From Leptospira sp. (GTDB lineage Bacteria > Spirochaetota > Leptospiria > Leptospirales > Leptospiraceae): 64,000 bases of DNA. Shown here piece by piece: positions 1-9,562 of this stretch; the stretch's first letter is position 1; each line of letters begins with the position of its first letter. The stretch is taken from NCBI GenBank assembly GCA_027531445.1, contig JAPZRK010000059.1, positions 151,395 to 215,394 of the forward strand. The letters run 5' to 3'. A program made the translations under genes and the position numbers. The notes beneath the pieces were generated by a model. The model was not told the origin of the DNA and ran no database searches. It saw only the letters and a program-made list of their open reading frames with translations.

Positions 1-1
1 T

Positions 2-589
2 TCAATCGAATGGGTGATTGTAGTTCTTGCCTCACTTTGGGAAAATATGACAGTAGTTTTGTCAAAAAGTAAAGCTACGCATGTTTTGTTTAAACATCCA
101 ACCTTAGTGATCAGTGAAGATAACTCGATCTCAAACATAACATTTGATCAGCAAAAATATCCTATACTTTTGAAGTCCCCATCGTTTTCAGATGATCGTT
201 CGTTTCCATTCCTATCTAAGTCAGATCAGAACAAAACCGAGATGAGAATCATTTTTGACGATGGTGCAGGATTTTCTGACGATTTTTTGATCCAAGGATT
301 GATCGAACAGTATGATGTGAGTAAAACTCGGTCGACTAAGTCTAGTATGCATGGATCGGACTGGAGAGTGCAGGTCGCCTTTTATAAGGATTTTTTCCTG
401 CCATTTTTTTGTGAACATGAAATGTTTGTTGTGCGATCACTACTTAATGATCCTATTTCGATTCAAAAAATTTTTTTGCAGTATGAAATTGATTGGGTTT
501 ATGGAAACCATGAGTTATGCGAATTATTTAGCAGACTTATTCCCGAAAATCAAAAAAATAAAATCCAGAAGTGTATTTTCAAATCATGA
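2..589 (+). CDS. Hypothetical protein, 5' end outside window
   Basis: The reading frame is open from the first complete codon at position 2, so the true start may lie upstream. A GTG at 14 and an ATG at 47 are internal candidates. The protein of about 190 residues has no signal peptide, membrane segment or motif that I recognise. It is moderately polar, with a few aromatic clusters in its last third. It ends 15 bases before the DUF4442 gene on the same strand, so the two may be co-transcribed. The function is unknown; that it is coding rests on the long open frame and normal codon use. Confidence 0.5.
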   Translation, partial: SIEWVIVVLASLWENMTVVLSKSKATHVLFKHPTLVISEDNSISNITFDQQKYPILLKSPSFSDDRSFPFLSKSDQNKTEMRIIFDDGAGFSDDFLIQGLIEQYDVSKTRSTKSSMHGSDWRVQVAFYKDFFLPFFCEHEMFVVRSLLNDPISIQKIFLQYEIDWVYGNHELCELFSRLIPENQKNKIQKCIFKS

Positions 590-604
590 TAATGTTGGTC
601 ATAT

Positions 605-1093
605 ATGAAAAAAAATAAATTAGAATATTCCATTCATCCACTATGGCAGTTTTTAGAAAGCAAGTACGGAATGGAGGAAGCATTTCGAATGTTTGGTCCG
701 TATCGAGGTGCAAACATTATTCCTAAGGAGTTGGATGCATTTACCTATGAAGTGAAAATGCCGTTAGTACTTGGAAATACAAACTATGTAGGTACACACT
801 TTGGCGGGTCACTATATTCTATGTGTGATCCTTTTTTTATGTTTATCCTGATGAAAAATTTAGGTCCAGATTATATTGTATGGGATAAAAGTGCAAAAAT
901 CGATTTTCTCAAACCTGGACGTGGAACTATGATTGCATTGTTTCAGCTATCACAAGAGGAAATTGACGAAGTCAAAAGAATCGTGGCAGAAAAACGGAAA
1001 ACGACACGATTCTATCAAGCAGAAGTAAAGGATGAAACTGGAATGGTTGTAGCTACTATTGAAAAGGAGCTCTACATTCGCAGAACAGATTAA
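605..1093 (+). CDS. DUF4442 hotdog-fold (thioesterase-like) protein
   Basis: This 162-residue soluble protein resembles the DUF4442/PaaI-like hotdog family, whose better-known members hydrolyse acyl-CoA thioesters. The visible signature is the central stretch with NYVGTHFGGSLYSMCDP (about residues 59-75), which corresponds to the conserved N-x-x-G-T-x-x-G segment before the long central helix. The KIDFLKPGRG strand follows. The ATG start at 605 lies 15 bases after the preceding stop. No signal peptide is present, so it should be cytoplasmic. The substrate is not predictable. The family assignment is fairly safe; thioesterase activity is inferred only. Confidence 0.7.
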   Translation: MKKNKLEYSIHPLWQFLESKYGMEEAFRMFGPYRGANIIPKELDAFTYEVKMPLVLGNTNYVGTHFGGSLYSMCDPFFMFILMKNLGPDYIVWDKSAKIDFLKPGRGTMIALFQLSQEEIDEVKRIVAEKRKTTRFYQAEVKDETGMVVATIEKELYIRRTD

Positions 1094-1103
1094 TCTATCT
1101 AGT

Positions 1104-2513
1104 TTAGATATATTGTTCCGCCATCTCTACTGCTACTTTGCTTCCATTATAAACACCATCATTTGCATTTTTGACAATCTTTTCATTCATGCGATGGAGC
1201 ATATCATTGGAGTATGCAAAGATCTCAACCAGTTCGTGTGCGTGTTTTGCTTCGCGACACTCAACCGTCCCTTCGCCTAACTCAAGTGACCTGAGAACGG
1301 ATGCCGCTTCATGGTCGCCGACTCGTCTAATAAATAATTTCGGTATAGGAAAAAAAGCAAGCTCGGACGGCTTCGTTACCAATACATCAGAAATACGGAT
1401 TAATTTGTCTGTTGCCGAGAATGCTTCCGTATGAGATGAAAAATTAAATAGGACCACTGCAGGAGTTTTATCTCTCTCATCTTCTTTTAGAGGATGATTG
1501 GAGATAAATTCTAATAATTGTTCCCAAGTAAGAATCGTTTGGAAGGGAATCTTTTGTAAGGTTAGAAATTCTTCAAATCCATTGAGTACCTTTGTGTGAT
1601 CACCCGTATTGATCCAAAAATGATAATCTCGATCGAGGATTGCCTTTTTTGCCATCGTGATTAATTCTTGAACAAAACCACGTTGGGCACCTGCACCACC
1701 TATTGGAATGAGGAATCTTCGTTTTTTGTTTTCGTCGATCCTTCGGATTCGATTTTGTGAATCAGCAATTGAATTTTTTGCAATATCCTCAGAAACCCAA
1801 TGACCGGCAACCGCCAGGTTTTCTTTGGGAACACCCATTTGAATAAACTTTGTATAAGAAGAAGGGCTTTGGACAAGATTGATCGCTCCAGGGACTAACA
1901 GATAGTATTGTGGATAGTTATCACAGATTAGATGGATGGTATTTTTGAAATTTGCCGCAACTGAAATCTGGCCATTGAGAGGATAGGTTGTAATCACAGG
2001 ATTATCTTTTGGAAGAGAAACCATTAAATTTTTGTAAAGATCTGCAAGCTGACAGGATAGTTCTAAGGATGTTAGATTCCCTTGGGACATAAGTTGTCCC
2101 CAAATCCATTCGACGGGGCCACCCATCTCTGCAGACAATCGACTAAAAAAACTATAGCCTTGGTCTATATCATGAATCGCCTTAGATTCGTTGGACTCAA
2201 TCGCTAACAAATCATGGAGGTAGGTAGGAATTTTTTTACTTAGGGAATGGGAATAAACAGAGAGTGCCATTCTATGATGACCGTAACCCATTCGAATCGA
2301 GCCTACGATTAGACCTTTTCCCACAGTTTCGGCGCCCGCGCCATGGTTTTTTAAAAGACCAAGCCCAGGATAAAGGGGAGACGTTGTAGAGCCCAAGGAA
2401 ACGGGAGTATCAGGAATAATGCTGTATTTCTTCTGTAAGAAGACGCGAGTGAGATTTGCAGATTGTTTTGAGATATAGCCAGCAGTGAGGCCAAAGAGTG
2501 GTTCCCGATTCAT
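1104..2513 (-). CDS. GT-B fold glycosyltransferase-like protein (MGDG synthase/MurG-like)
   Basis: A 469-residue protein with an N-terminal GYGHHRMA motif (residues 76-83), like the G-x-G-H-x-x-x-A loop of MurG and MGDG/diacylglycerol glucosyltransferases. A glycine-rich PIGGAGAQRGF segment near 270-280 corresponds to the start of the second Rossmann domain. A late VTKPSELAFFPIP stretch (379-391), followed by a GDHEAASV segment, matches the donor-binding region of GT28-type enzymes. From these features I infer a GT-B fold and a possible sugar transfer to lipid. The acceptor and donor are unknown. It is convergent with the DUF4442 gene (10-base gap) and divergent from the thiolase gene. It may equally be annotated as a conserved hypothetical protein. 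Confidence 0.5.
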   Translation of the reverse strand: MNREPLFGLTAGYISKQSANLTRVFLQKKYSIIPDTPVSLGSTTSPLYPGLGLLKNHGAGAETVGKGLIVGSIRMGYGHHRMALSVYSHSLSKKIPTYLHDLLAIESNESKAIHDIDQGYSFFSRLSAEMGGPVEWIWGQLMSQGNLTSLELSCQLADLYKNLMVSLPKDNPVITTYPLNGQISVAANFKNTIHLICDNYPQYYLLVPGAINLVQSPSSYTKFIQMGVPKENLAVAGHWVSEDIAKNSIADSQNRIRRIDENKKRRFLIPIGGAGAQRGFVQELITMAKKAILDRDYHFWINTGDHTKVLNGFEEFLTLQKIPFQTILTWEQLLEFISNHPLKEDERDKTPAVVLFNFSSHTEAFSATDKLIRISDVLVTKPSELAFFPIPKLFIRRVGDHEAASVLRSLELGEGTVECREAKHAHELVEIFAYSNDMLHRMNEKIVKNANDGVYNGSKVAVEMAEQYI

Positions 2514-2555
2514 GCAGAAATGATAAGTGGAGATAACTTCTCTTTCAAGTTAATT

Positions 2556-2584
2556 TTGAATTCTTAGCTGACAGAAGGATAAAA
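2556..2584 (+). promoter_or_regulatory. Candidate sigma-70 promoter upstream of thiolase operon
   Basis: TTGAAT at 2556-2561 is separated by 17 bases from ATAAAA at 2579-2584, with the thiolase ATG at 2603. The spacing is ideal but the hexamers are imperfect, and the AT-rich background makes chance matches likely. If real, it would drive the whole thiolase-to-TolC run. Confidence 0.25.
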
Positions 2585-2602
2585 ATCTGACGTTCTGGTT
2601 TC

Positions 2603-3784
2603 ATGGAACAAGTATATATACTCGGCGGACTCAGATCCGCATTTGGTAGTTTTGGTGGTTCACTTAAGGATTATAGTGCCGTTGATTTGGGAGTAGAGGT
2701 TTCAAAAGCCACATTCGCAAAACTCGGAATCGACCCTTCCATCCTCGAAGAATCAATTTTCGGAAATGTAATTCCAACGGGAAAGGAAGGCATTTACCTT
2801 GCTCGACATATTGGACTAAAAGCAGGGCTATCAGTCGCAACGCCTGCTCTAACATTGAATCGACTCTGCGGTTCAGGTATGGAGTCAGTTGTGCAAGCCG
2901 CCAAAAAGATTATGTTAGGTGAGGCGCATACCGTTCTCGCTGGTGGTGTGGAATCAATGAGTAATGCTCCCTACGTGGTTCGGAATGCACGTTTTGGAGT
3001 TAGATATGGAAACACTGAATTCGAAGATTCACTAGCGCAGGGCCTAACAGACATTTATGTTGAATTGCCAATGGGTATGACTGCTGAAAATCTTTCCGAG
3101 CAGTACAAAATCTCTCGAGAAGAGCAAGACGAATGGGCAGCGATTTCCCAAGAGAGAGCAGAAGTCGCAACTCAAAATGGTGTTTTAAAACAAGAAATCC
3201 ATCCAATTACAATTGGTGGGAAAAATCCTGTCGTATTCGAAAAAGATGAATTTATCAAGGGTAAGGCGGGCTCAAGCAAACTTGCGACTCTCAAACCTGC
3301 ATTCAAAAAGGATGGAAGTGTGACTGCTGGGAATGCATCTGGAATCAATGATGGAGCATCAGCGATCATAGTCTCTTCTGCTAGTCAGGCAAAAAAATTA
3401 GGTAAAGAGCCACTAGCGATCGTTAAAGGCTGGGGTCATGTTGGTTGCGATCCTGCAAAAATGGGAATCGGTCCAGCAGTAGCAATCCCTCTGGCTTTGC
3501 AAAAAGCGGGACTTTCACAAAAAGATATAGGGCTTTTCGAAGTTAATGAGGCATTTGCGGCCCAGTATTTAGCTGTCCAAAAGGAACTTGGCCTTGATCC
3601 AAAGATCACAAATGTTAACGGTGGTGCGATTGCAATTGGTCACCCGCTCGGTGCATCGGGAAACAGAGTGACTCTGTCTCTAGCACTTGAAATGCAAAGA
3701 AGAGGAGTAAAGTATGGAGTTGCTTCGCTTTGTATTGGTGGTGGTCAAGGAATCGCAATCGTCTTAGAGAATCCAAAGGCATAA
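2603..3784 (+). CDS. Acetyl-CoA C-acyltransferase (thiolase)
   Basis: This enzyme catalyses reversible thiolytic cleavage or condensation of (aceto)acetyl-CoA. At 393 residues it has the standard length of a type II thiolase. The nucleophilic cysteine lies in LNRLCGSGMES (C89). NEAFAAQ, the GHPLGASG histidine motif (about residue 346) and the C-terminal CIGGGQG cysteine (about 377) are all present, so the active site looks complete. Substrate chain length (AtoB/PhaA versus FadA type) cannot be decided here. The next gene starts one base after the stop, which places thiolase at the head of a run that leads into the secretion genes. Its link to secretion may be only positional. Confidence 0.93.
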   Translation: MEQVYILGGLRSAFGSFGGSLKDYSAVDLGVEVSKATFAKLGIDPSILEESIFGNVIPTGKEGIYLARHIGLKAGLSVATPALTLNRLCGSGMESVVQAAKKIMLGEAHTVLAGGVESMSNAPYVVRNARFGVRYGNTEFEDSLAQGLTDIYVELPMGMTAENLSEQYKISREEQDEWAAISQERAEVATQNGVLKQEIHPITIGGKNPVVFEKDEFIKGKAGSSKLATLKPAFKKDGSVTAGNASGINDGASAIIVSSASQAKKLGKEPLAIVKGWGHVGCDPAKMGIGPAVAIPLALQKAGLSQKDIGLFEVNEAFAAQYLAVQKELGLDPKITNVNGGAIAIGHPLGASGNRVTLSLALEMQRRGVKYGVASLCIGGGQGIAIVLENPKA

Positions 3785-3785
3785 A

Positions 3786-5402
3786 ATGTTCCTTTTGTTC
3801 CCAGGGAGACACCATCTACTGACTCGTTTCCAACACGAGTATTTAAGTATGTTGGGGAAGGAAGGTCTCTGGGAAGCATTGGACGTTTCAGGTAAGGCAC
3901 TAGGTATACAGTCTACCATTCAGTGCCTTGTCTTTGCAGTAACGTCATCTAACCACCATCAAACGAGAAGGAATCCGTTGCCTTTATATCAAAGAGCAAT
4001 GATGATTCAAGATTTTTCCTCAGATTTTAACTTTCCTACATACGTGGCTCCTATTGAGGACATTGGGTCTTCGGATCACTTTGCAGAGTATACAATTAAA
4101 AAAATTGAAGCCGACTCGGATGGAAAACTAAAACTCACTCCAAAAAATACGGTTGTGATTTGTTCCTCTCCAGTCATGAAACTTTACCAAGATTTGGGAT
4201 TCAAAATTTTACCCTTGGAGCGATTACCTGGTCCGAATGCAAGTTTTGTTTCGAAACAACCTTGGCAGGTATTGGAATCAATCGCTAACAGTGATCGTAG
4301 TGTCCAAGAATTGGAAGATTATGTAAACTATGTGCATCCTAGTTCCAAGCGACTATGGAAGGAGTATGGGATTGTCGAACGATTGAGAATGTTATTTCAT
4401 GATTCCTTGATTGGTGATGATGGAGACCTAACAGAATCGCGTGACTATAATACTTACGTTCGTGAGATGGATGATATCGCTGAATTAAAGTTTAGCGAAA
4501 CTCGCTCCTTTATTTTACCGGGTCGGATCGGCGATATCGGTTGTGCTGTTGGCTCATGGATAAAGTTAGCAACCTCAGAATCTTTGTTATTTGAAAGTGA
4601 TTTTTATGGTGTTGAAATTGCTCGCAAGTTATACGACATTTGCCAACAACGCAAAGAAAATGGAGATTTTAATAATACAAACGTTTTTTTCCTAAGGAAA
4701 AATGCAGTCACCGGACATGTTTTTCAGAAAGGATCGATGAAAACCATTCATACATCTTCATTGACACATGAGATAGAATCATACGGAAACCGAGAAAATC
4801 TTTTGTCTTTCATAAAAAATAGATACGAAGAGTTACTCTCGGGCGGAGTCTGGATCAATAGAGATGTTGTAGGTCCCGAAAATAAAGATCAAATCGTATA
4901 TTTGTGGTTAAATGATGAGGATGGGATCAATGATTTCGAAGTTCATTCCTTTTCTGACAAAACGTCTAAAAAAAATTACTTAGATTCTCTCTCTACATAC
5001 GCTCGTTTTTTTGTTTTTCAAAGAGAATTCCGTTCGGCTCAAAAGTATCTGTTGCCATATTCGATTGAGAACATTCAAGGCAAAAACTACCTCAAACTTT
5101 CTTTGAAAGACGCCTGCGAATACCTTTCCAAAAAAGATTATACAGACAATTGGGATAGCGAAATGCATGAGTCTTTCTGTTTCTTTTCCTATTCAGAATG
5201 GGTCGGTATCATGAAAGAGACGGGATTTTTGATATCCCCTGGTTCCCATTCTTACTCCAATCCCTGGATCATAGAGAATCGCTATGCCTCTAAAGCTGAA
5301 ATTTACACAACAAGTTCAAATCTAGCCACTCAAACTGCCGATCTTATACGTATGCCGTATCCCGTTACGAATATGCTGTTGGTCGGAGTGAAACCGGGTT
5401 GA
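3786..5402 (+). CDS. Nucleotidyltransferase-like / SAM-methyltransferase fusion protein
   Basis: A 538-residue protein with two recognisable parts. Residues 1-140 resemble an NMN adenylyltransferase-type nucleotidyltransferase. A PGRHHLLTRFQHEYL stretch occupies the place of G-R-F-x-P-x-H-x-G-H. Next comes TSSNHHQTRRNPLPLYQR (about 53-70), resembling G-S-x-x-x-x-T-x-x-N-P-F-x-x-x-x-R, and then an ICSSPVMKLYQDLGF strand (about 125). The catalytic H-x-G-H is not preserved. The central part carries a GDIGCAVGSW motif I (about 249-258) and an acidic GVEIAR strand, typical of Rossmann methyltransferases. No signal peptide is seen. It begins one base after thiolase and overlaps the downstream exporter start by four bases. 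It may modify an exported substrate, but that is inference. Confidence 0.6.
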   Translation: MFLLFPGRHHLLTRFQHEYLSMLGKEGLWEALDVSGKALGIQSTIQCLVFAVTSSNHHQTRRNPLPLYQRAMMIQDFSSDFNFPTYVAPIEDIGSSDHFAEYTIKKIEADSDGKLKLTPKNTVVICSSPVMKLYQDLGFKILPLERLPGPNASFVSKQPWQVLESIANSDRSVQELEDYVNYVHPSSKRLWKEYGIVERLRMLFHDSLIGDDGDLTESRDYNTYVREMDDIAELKFSETRSFILPGRIGDIGCAVGSWIKLATSESLLFESDFYGVEIARKLYDICQQRKENGDFNNTNVFFLRKNAVTGHVFQKGSMKTIHTSSLTHEIESYGNRENLLSFIKNRYEELLSGGVWINRDVVGPENKDQIVYLWLNDEDGINDFEVHSFSDKTSKKNYLDSLSTYARFFVFQREFRSAQKYLLPYSIENIQGKNYLKLSLKDACEYLSKKDYTDNWDSEMHESFCFFSYSEWVGIMKETGFLISPGSHSYSNPWIIENRYASKAEIYTTSSNLATQTADLIRMPYPVTNMLLVGVKPG

Positions 5403-8400
5403 ATCCAGAAATATCTCGACACGCGGAAAACATTCGTCAGGTCTTTAAAAATAATTATCTCTTAGCAGATTTGCCGGCAGGAGATCTGGAAGACCTTTAT
5501 TTAGAATTAGATATAAAATTCTTTCGCACAGGACAGGTTATTATTAAGGCAGGTCAGGGCACCAAACTAGTTCATTTTGTACTTAGCGGACGAGTAGGGT
5601 ATGGATCATCGGACAAAGATTCGAAAGAAAATCATGTTAATATTTTAGAAAAAGGTGAATCGATGGGTGAGAGATTATCACTGACTGGCCATCTGGCGTC
5701 TAGTGATTATTATGCTCTCGAACCACTTATTTTGATCACGTTTCCTGTTGCTTCATTTCGCAAACTGATAACAAAATATCCTTATATTGAAGAAAGAGCC
5801 TTCCATCGAGATGAAGAACAAGAAAAGTTTCATTCTGTTCGTAGGCTTAGTTTTTTCTCTGAATTAAATCCCGAAGAAGTTCGAACCTTATTAAAAAGTA
5901 TTGAAACCGTGAATGTTGATTCCGATGAATACTTGTTTAACGAAGGTGATGAAGGTAATGCCGCCTACATCATTAAATCTGGCCGGATACACATTCGCAC
6001 CGAAAATCCCAAAAAGCTAATCTCAATCATGAAAACTGGAGACATCCTGGGAGAGATCGCTATCTTCAAAAAGCAGAAACGATTGGCAAGTGCCATTGCA
6101 GCTGAAGCTACAGTCGTTTATAAAATCCCAGGCGAAGCCATTCGAAAAATATTAGGTGAAGACAAAGGTGGTAAATTAGAAGAGATCGTTCAATCGCGAT
6201 TATTGCGTTATTCGACATATAAAGCAAAGGAAAAAGAAGAGGATATTGTTAAACCTTTTGATTCAAAAAGATTTGAAATGCGAAGGGGTGTTAACCTTTT
6301 AAAAGTTGACCAAGTAACAACAGAGCAGACATTACTTGTAGGTCTAGTTTGCACGGAGCTAGCATTACGCACATACGATCGTGCTCTTCCAGCTAATTGG
6401 AAAATCAGAATTAAAAATGAACTTTCTCGAAATCGTATGCCAGGAATTTTTGAGCTTGCAATCGAGCTCGAAAAAATGGGTTTTTTAACGAAGCAATTAC
6501 GTATAAAACCAAGTCAGCTTACCGATGTCATATTTCCATTCTTTGTAACCGATGAGGAGAATATCCCCTGTGCAATTTATGCGGTCGATGAAGAGTCAAG
6601 AGGTGTGTTGCTTTCACATCCTATTAAGGGAATATTTGAGATGGACCTTAAGGCATTTCTTAGCTCATGGGATGGTGTTATTTTGAACTTTGTTCCTGCT
6701 CCAGCCGCAATGACTTCTGATTCTGGTCTTTTCAGCTTGATAAAAGAAATCCGTTCTTTGTTTTCACCACACATTTCTGAGTTACGATGGATTTTTGGTA
6801 CAACGATTTTAGCTTCCTGTTTGGGATTGTCATTTCCATATTTTTTGCGCGAAGTAGTAGATCGAGTACTCGTTTTTTCTGATCATAATTTCCTGTTCAC
6901 GCTATTCGCTGGCGTTAGCATCTCCATTCTCTTTCAGGGTGTGTTTTCTTTATTTAGAAATCTCCTTTTAATCGGAGTGATGCAAAATTTAGAATATACT
7001 TTTTTAGTAAGATTTTTTCAGCATATTCTTCGGCTATCACTTCCAGAACTTCGAAAATTTGAACCAAGTGATTATACGCAAAGGTTAAAAGAAAATCAGA
7101 AAATCCTTGAAATAGCCTCGCGATCCGGCGTTTCGCTTTTACTTGATGCCATAACTTTGCCTATCTTTCTTTCCGTGTTATTGCTCGCGGATTTAGAACT
7201 AACACTGATGGGACTTACGATTCTGATCTTGTATGCTATTATCGTTGTGCGAGTATCATCCAGAATTCGCGTATTATCAGAACATTCCTTTGAATCAAAA
7301 AGAAAAACTGTCTCATTTATCCTATCGCTTGTTAGTGGAATTTCAATCATTAAAGCATCAACACAAGAGGGAAATTACCTACAGAAAGGTATGAATGAAG
7401 TCTCTCGCACGCTTTTGACTGATCTACGTGTCACTAAGCGAACGAACTTACTGCAGTTTATGGGAAAATTTTTTGAGCAAATGGGTACGCTTGTGATTTT
7501 GGGATTCGGGATTAATTCAGTTCTCGAAGAAAAAATAACACTAGGTACGTTCTTGGGATTTCAAGTTTTATTTGGTCTATTAATCGAACCAATCATAAGA
7601 ATCTGTAGAATTTATGAAGATATGCTCCAAATGAGTGAGTCTCGGAAACGCCTAATGGATATATATTCTCTACCCGGAGAAATGAAGAGTCAAAGACCGT
7701 TTGGAGAGCTACCTCGACTCGCAGGTCGTATTCGCTTAGAGGGTGTTACATTTCGTTATCAAGAAGATGGACAAGAAATAGTTTCAAATATCAATTTAGA
7801 AATTCAACCTGGCGAAAAAGTTGCCATAGTCGGTCGAAGTGGTAGTGGAAAATCCACATTGCTCCGATTGATGATGGGGACTTTAACACCTACCACGGGT
7901 CGTGTATTTGTTGACTCATTTGATCTAGCAACCCTCGATCCAGAGGAAGTTCGCATTCAATTTGGAACGGTTGAACAGCAGCCAGTTCTATTTTCTGGCA
8001 GTATTGCAGAAAATCTATGTAAAAAAAATCCATCGCTAACGCGCGAGGCGATGTTAGCTGGGGCAAAGCTTGCTGCGGTTGATCGATTTGTGGATCGCCT
8101 CCCGTTTGGTTATGAGACCAAATTGGGTGAAGGTGGTGTGGGTCTTTCCGGTGGACAAAAACAAAGGGTTGCAATAGCCCGAGCACTTGTTACAAACCCG
8201 AGCATCCTATTTTTGGACGAGCCGACCTCCGCATTGGATGCAGAATCAGAATCTTATGTGCAGAATCAATGGGAAAGTATGTTTTTGGATAGGACAGTGA
8301 TTCAAATTTCTCATAGATTACATTCCACTGTGGGTGCTGATAAGATCATTGTCATGGATAAAGGTTTTATCGTAGAAATGGGTACTCACTCTGAGCTCAT

Positions 8401-8473
8401 CTCATCGAAGGGTTTTTACTATCATTTATTTCCATCTAGTGAGGATAGCGTCAATGAAACTCAAGAAGTTTAA
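5399..8473 (+). CDS. CNB-domain, C39-like ABC exporter (type I secretion), subunit 1
   Basis: A 1024-residue exporter. Two tandem cyclic-nucleotide-binding-like domains (about 15-130 and 145-275) come first; the second contains GDILGEIAIF. A C39-like domain follows (about 295-440), recognisable from GIFELAIELEKMGF and the terminal SSWDGVILNFVP. It has no catalytic Cys, and the His and Asp positions are also replaced. An ABC membrane domain spans about 460-740. The ATPase has Walker A GRSGSGKST (about 812-820), signature LSGGQKQR, Walker B ILFLDEPTSALD and H-loop ISHR. The TTG start overlaps the preceding stop by four bases, which suggests translational coupling. Known relatives such as HlyB export unprocessed proteins through HlyD and TolC, and both partners are encoded just downstream. 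Confidence 0.85.
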   Translation: MNPEISRHAENIRQVFKNNYLLADLPAGDLEDLYLELDIKFFRTGQVIIKAGQGTKLVHFVLSGRVGYGSSDKDSKENHVNILEKGESMGERLSLTGHLASSDYYALEPLILITFPVASFRKLITKYPYIEERAFHRDEEQEKFHSVRRLSFFSELNPEEVRTLLKSIETVNVDSDEYLFNEGDEGNAAYIIKSGRIHIRTENPKKLISIMKTGDILGEIAIFKKQKRLASAIAAEATVVYKIPGEAIRKILGEDKGGKLEEIVQSRLLRYSTYKAKEKEEDIVKPFDSKRFEMRRGVNLLKVDQVTTEQTLLVGLVCTELALRTYDRALPANWKIRIKNELSRNRMPGIFELAIELEKMGFLTKQLRIKPSQLTDVIFPFFVTDEENIPCAIYAVDEESRGVLLSHPIKGIFEMDLKAFLSSWDGVILNFVPAPAAMTSDSGLFSLIKEIRSLFSPHISELRWIFGTTILASCLGLSFPYFLREVVDRVLVFSDHNFLFTLFAGVSISILFQGVFSLFRNLLLIGVMQNLEYTFLVRFFQHILRLSLPELRKFEPSDYTQRLKENQKILEIASRSGVSLLLDAITLPIFLSVLLLADLELTLMGLTILILYAIIVVRVSSRIRVLSEHSFESKRKTVSFILSLVSGISIIKASTQEGNYLQKGMNEVSRTLLTDLRVTKRTNLLQFMGKFFEQMGTLVILGFGINSVLEEKITLGTFLGFQVLFGLLIEPIIRICRIYEDMLQMSESRKRLMDIYSLPGEMKSQRPFGELPRLAGRIRLEGVTFRYQEDGQEIVSNINLEIQPGEKVAIVGRSGSGKSTLLRLMMGTLTPTTGRVFVDSFDLATLDPEEVRIQFGTVEQQPVLFSGSIAENLCKKNPSLTREAMLAGAKLAAVDRFVDRLPFGYETKLGEGGVGLSGGQKQRVAIARALVTNPSILFLDEPTSALDAESESYVQNQWESMFLDRTVIQISHRLHSTVGADKIIVMDKGFIVEMGTHSELISSKGFYYHLFPSSEDSVNETQEV

Positions 8474-9560
8474 AGCCCTAAAAGAATCAGACTCAAACTG
8501 GGAATCAATGCATAGCTCTTCATTTTATGATGAGCTACTAAAACATCCTGCACCTAACTGGGATAAGAATGGCATAATTCTTCTCACTTTATTTTTTCTT
8601 TGTCTTGTTGGTTACCTATTTATTGGAAAGGTCGATGTGATCATTCCCGCACATGGTATCCTTAGACCTAAAGGCAGTTATTTTGTAGTAGAAGCATTGG
8701 AAACAGGCTCGGTGACCAATATTTTTGCAAAGCCTGGTGATTTTCTGAAACAGGGAGAATCATTGATTGAGCTTGAGTTTTCCGAACAGCAAATCGAACT
8801 TACGAAAGATTCAAATAATTTACAATATGAGGAGAAACGCTTACAAAGATTAATTCAAAGCAAGCGAGAAGCAGATATCATTTTAAAGAAGCTTGAATAT
8901 AATTTAGAGAACAATCCTGGATCTGAACTATCAGGACTACTTTTGAACAAGTTTGTCTCCTTGAAAAAAGCCTACATTGATTTTAAAAATGGAATAGGCG
9001 CTAAGTTTTTATATGACCAAAGTCTTCTAGAATTTAATGAAGAGTATGCCAATCTCAAGGACGAAATTCAAAAAGAGCAGAACATCATTTCAAGCTTAAG
9101 AGGTGATACGCGCATCAAAAAAGAGCGTGTAGAAAATGCGATCATTCGTATGCCATTCTCGGGTTATGTGGGCTCTCTCATGGTAAACAACATTGGCCAA
9201 AATATTATCAGAGGCCAAACTGTAGCCGAATTAGTTGAGGAAACGCAACCATTAGAGGCATTTGTCGAAATAAAAAATAAAGATATAGGTAGTATCGCGG
9301 TAGGAATGGAAGCCATTCTCAAAATTCGTGCTTTCCATCAAAATGATTTTGGTGTGATTGAAGCAATCGTCGAACGTATAGTTCCAAATGTAAAAGAGAA
9401 AGATACGTTCTCAGTGGTTCTGTCGATCAAAACCCAATCACTACTTAAAGATGGGAAAAAATTTGACCTTCTTCCTGGTTTAAAAGTAGAAGCTGACATC
9501 ATAACAAGCCGAAATCGTCTATTTCAAGTATTGTTTAAGAAAAATCAGGATCTCAACTAA
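8454..9560 (+). CDS. HlyD-family membrane fusion protein
   Basis: A 368-residue periplasmic adaptor that would bridge the inner-membrane ABC exporter and the TolC-type channel. It has a short cytoplasmic tail, one membrane segment (about 41-57), a biotinyl/lipoyl-like first half (KPGDFLKQGESLIEL, about 85-100), a coiled-coil hairpin (about 105-230), and the second lipoyl half with IRMPFSGYVGSL followed by a beta-barrel. I chose the ATG at 8454, preceded by GAGG. An in-frame GTG lies at 8439. Either way the gene begins inside the end of the upstream ABC gene, and the second ABC gene follows after two bases, so this is a coupled operon. Confidence 0.88.
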   Translation: MKLKKFKALKESDSNWESMHSSSFYDELLKHPAPNWDKNGIILLTLFFLCLVGYLFIGKVDVIIPAHGILRPKGSYFVVEALETGSVTNIFAKPGDFLKQGESLIELEFSEQQIELTKDSNNLQYEEKRLQRLIQSKREADIILKKLEYNLENNPGSELSGLLLNKFVSLKKAYIDFKNGIGAKFLYDQSLLEFNEEYANLKDEIQKEQNIISSLRGDTRIKKERVENAIIRMPFSGYVGSLMVNNIGQNIIRGQTVAELVEETQPLEAFVEIKNKDIGSIAVGMEAILKIRAFHQNDFGVIEAIVERIVPNVKEKDTFSVVLSIKTQSLLKDGKKFDLLPGLKVEADIITSRNRLFQVLFKKNQDLN

Positions 9561-9562
9561 CT

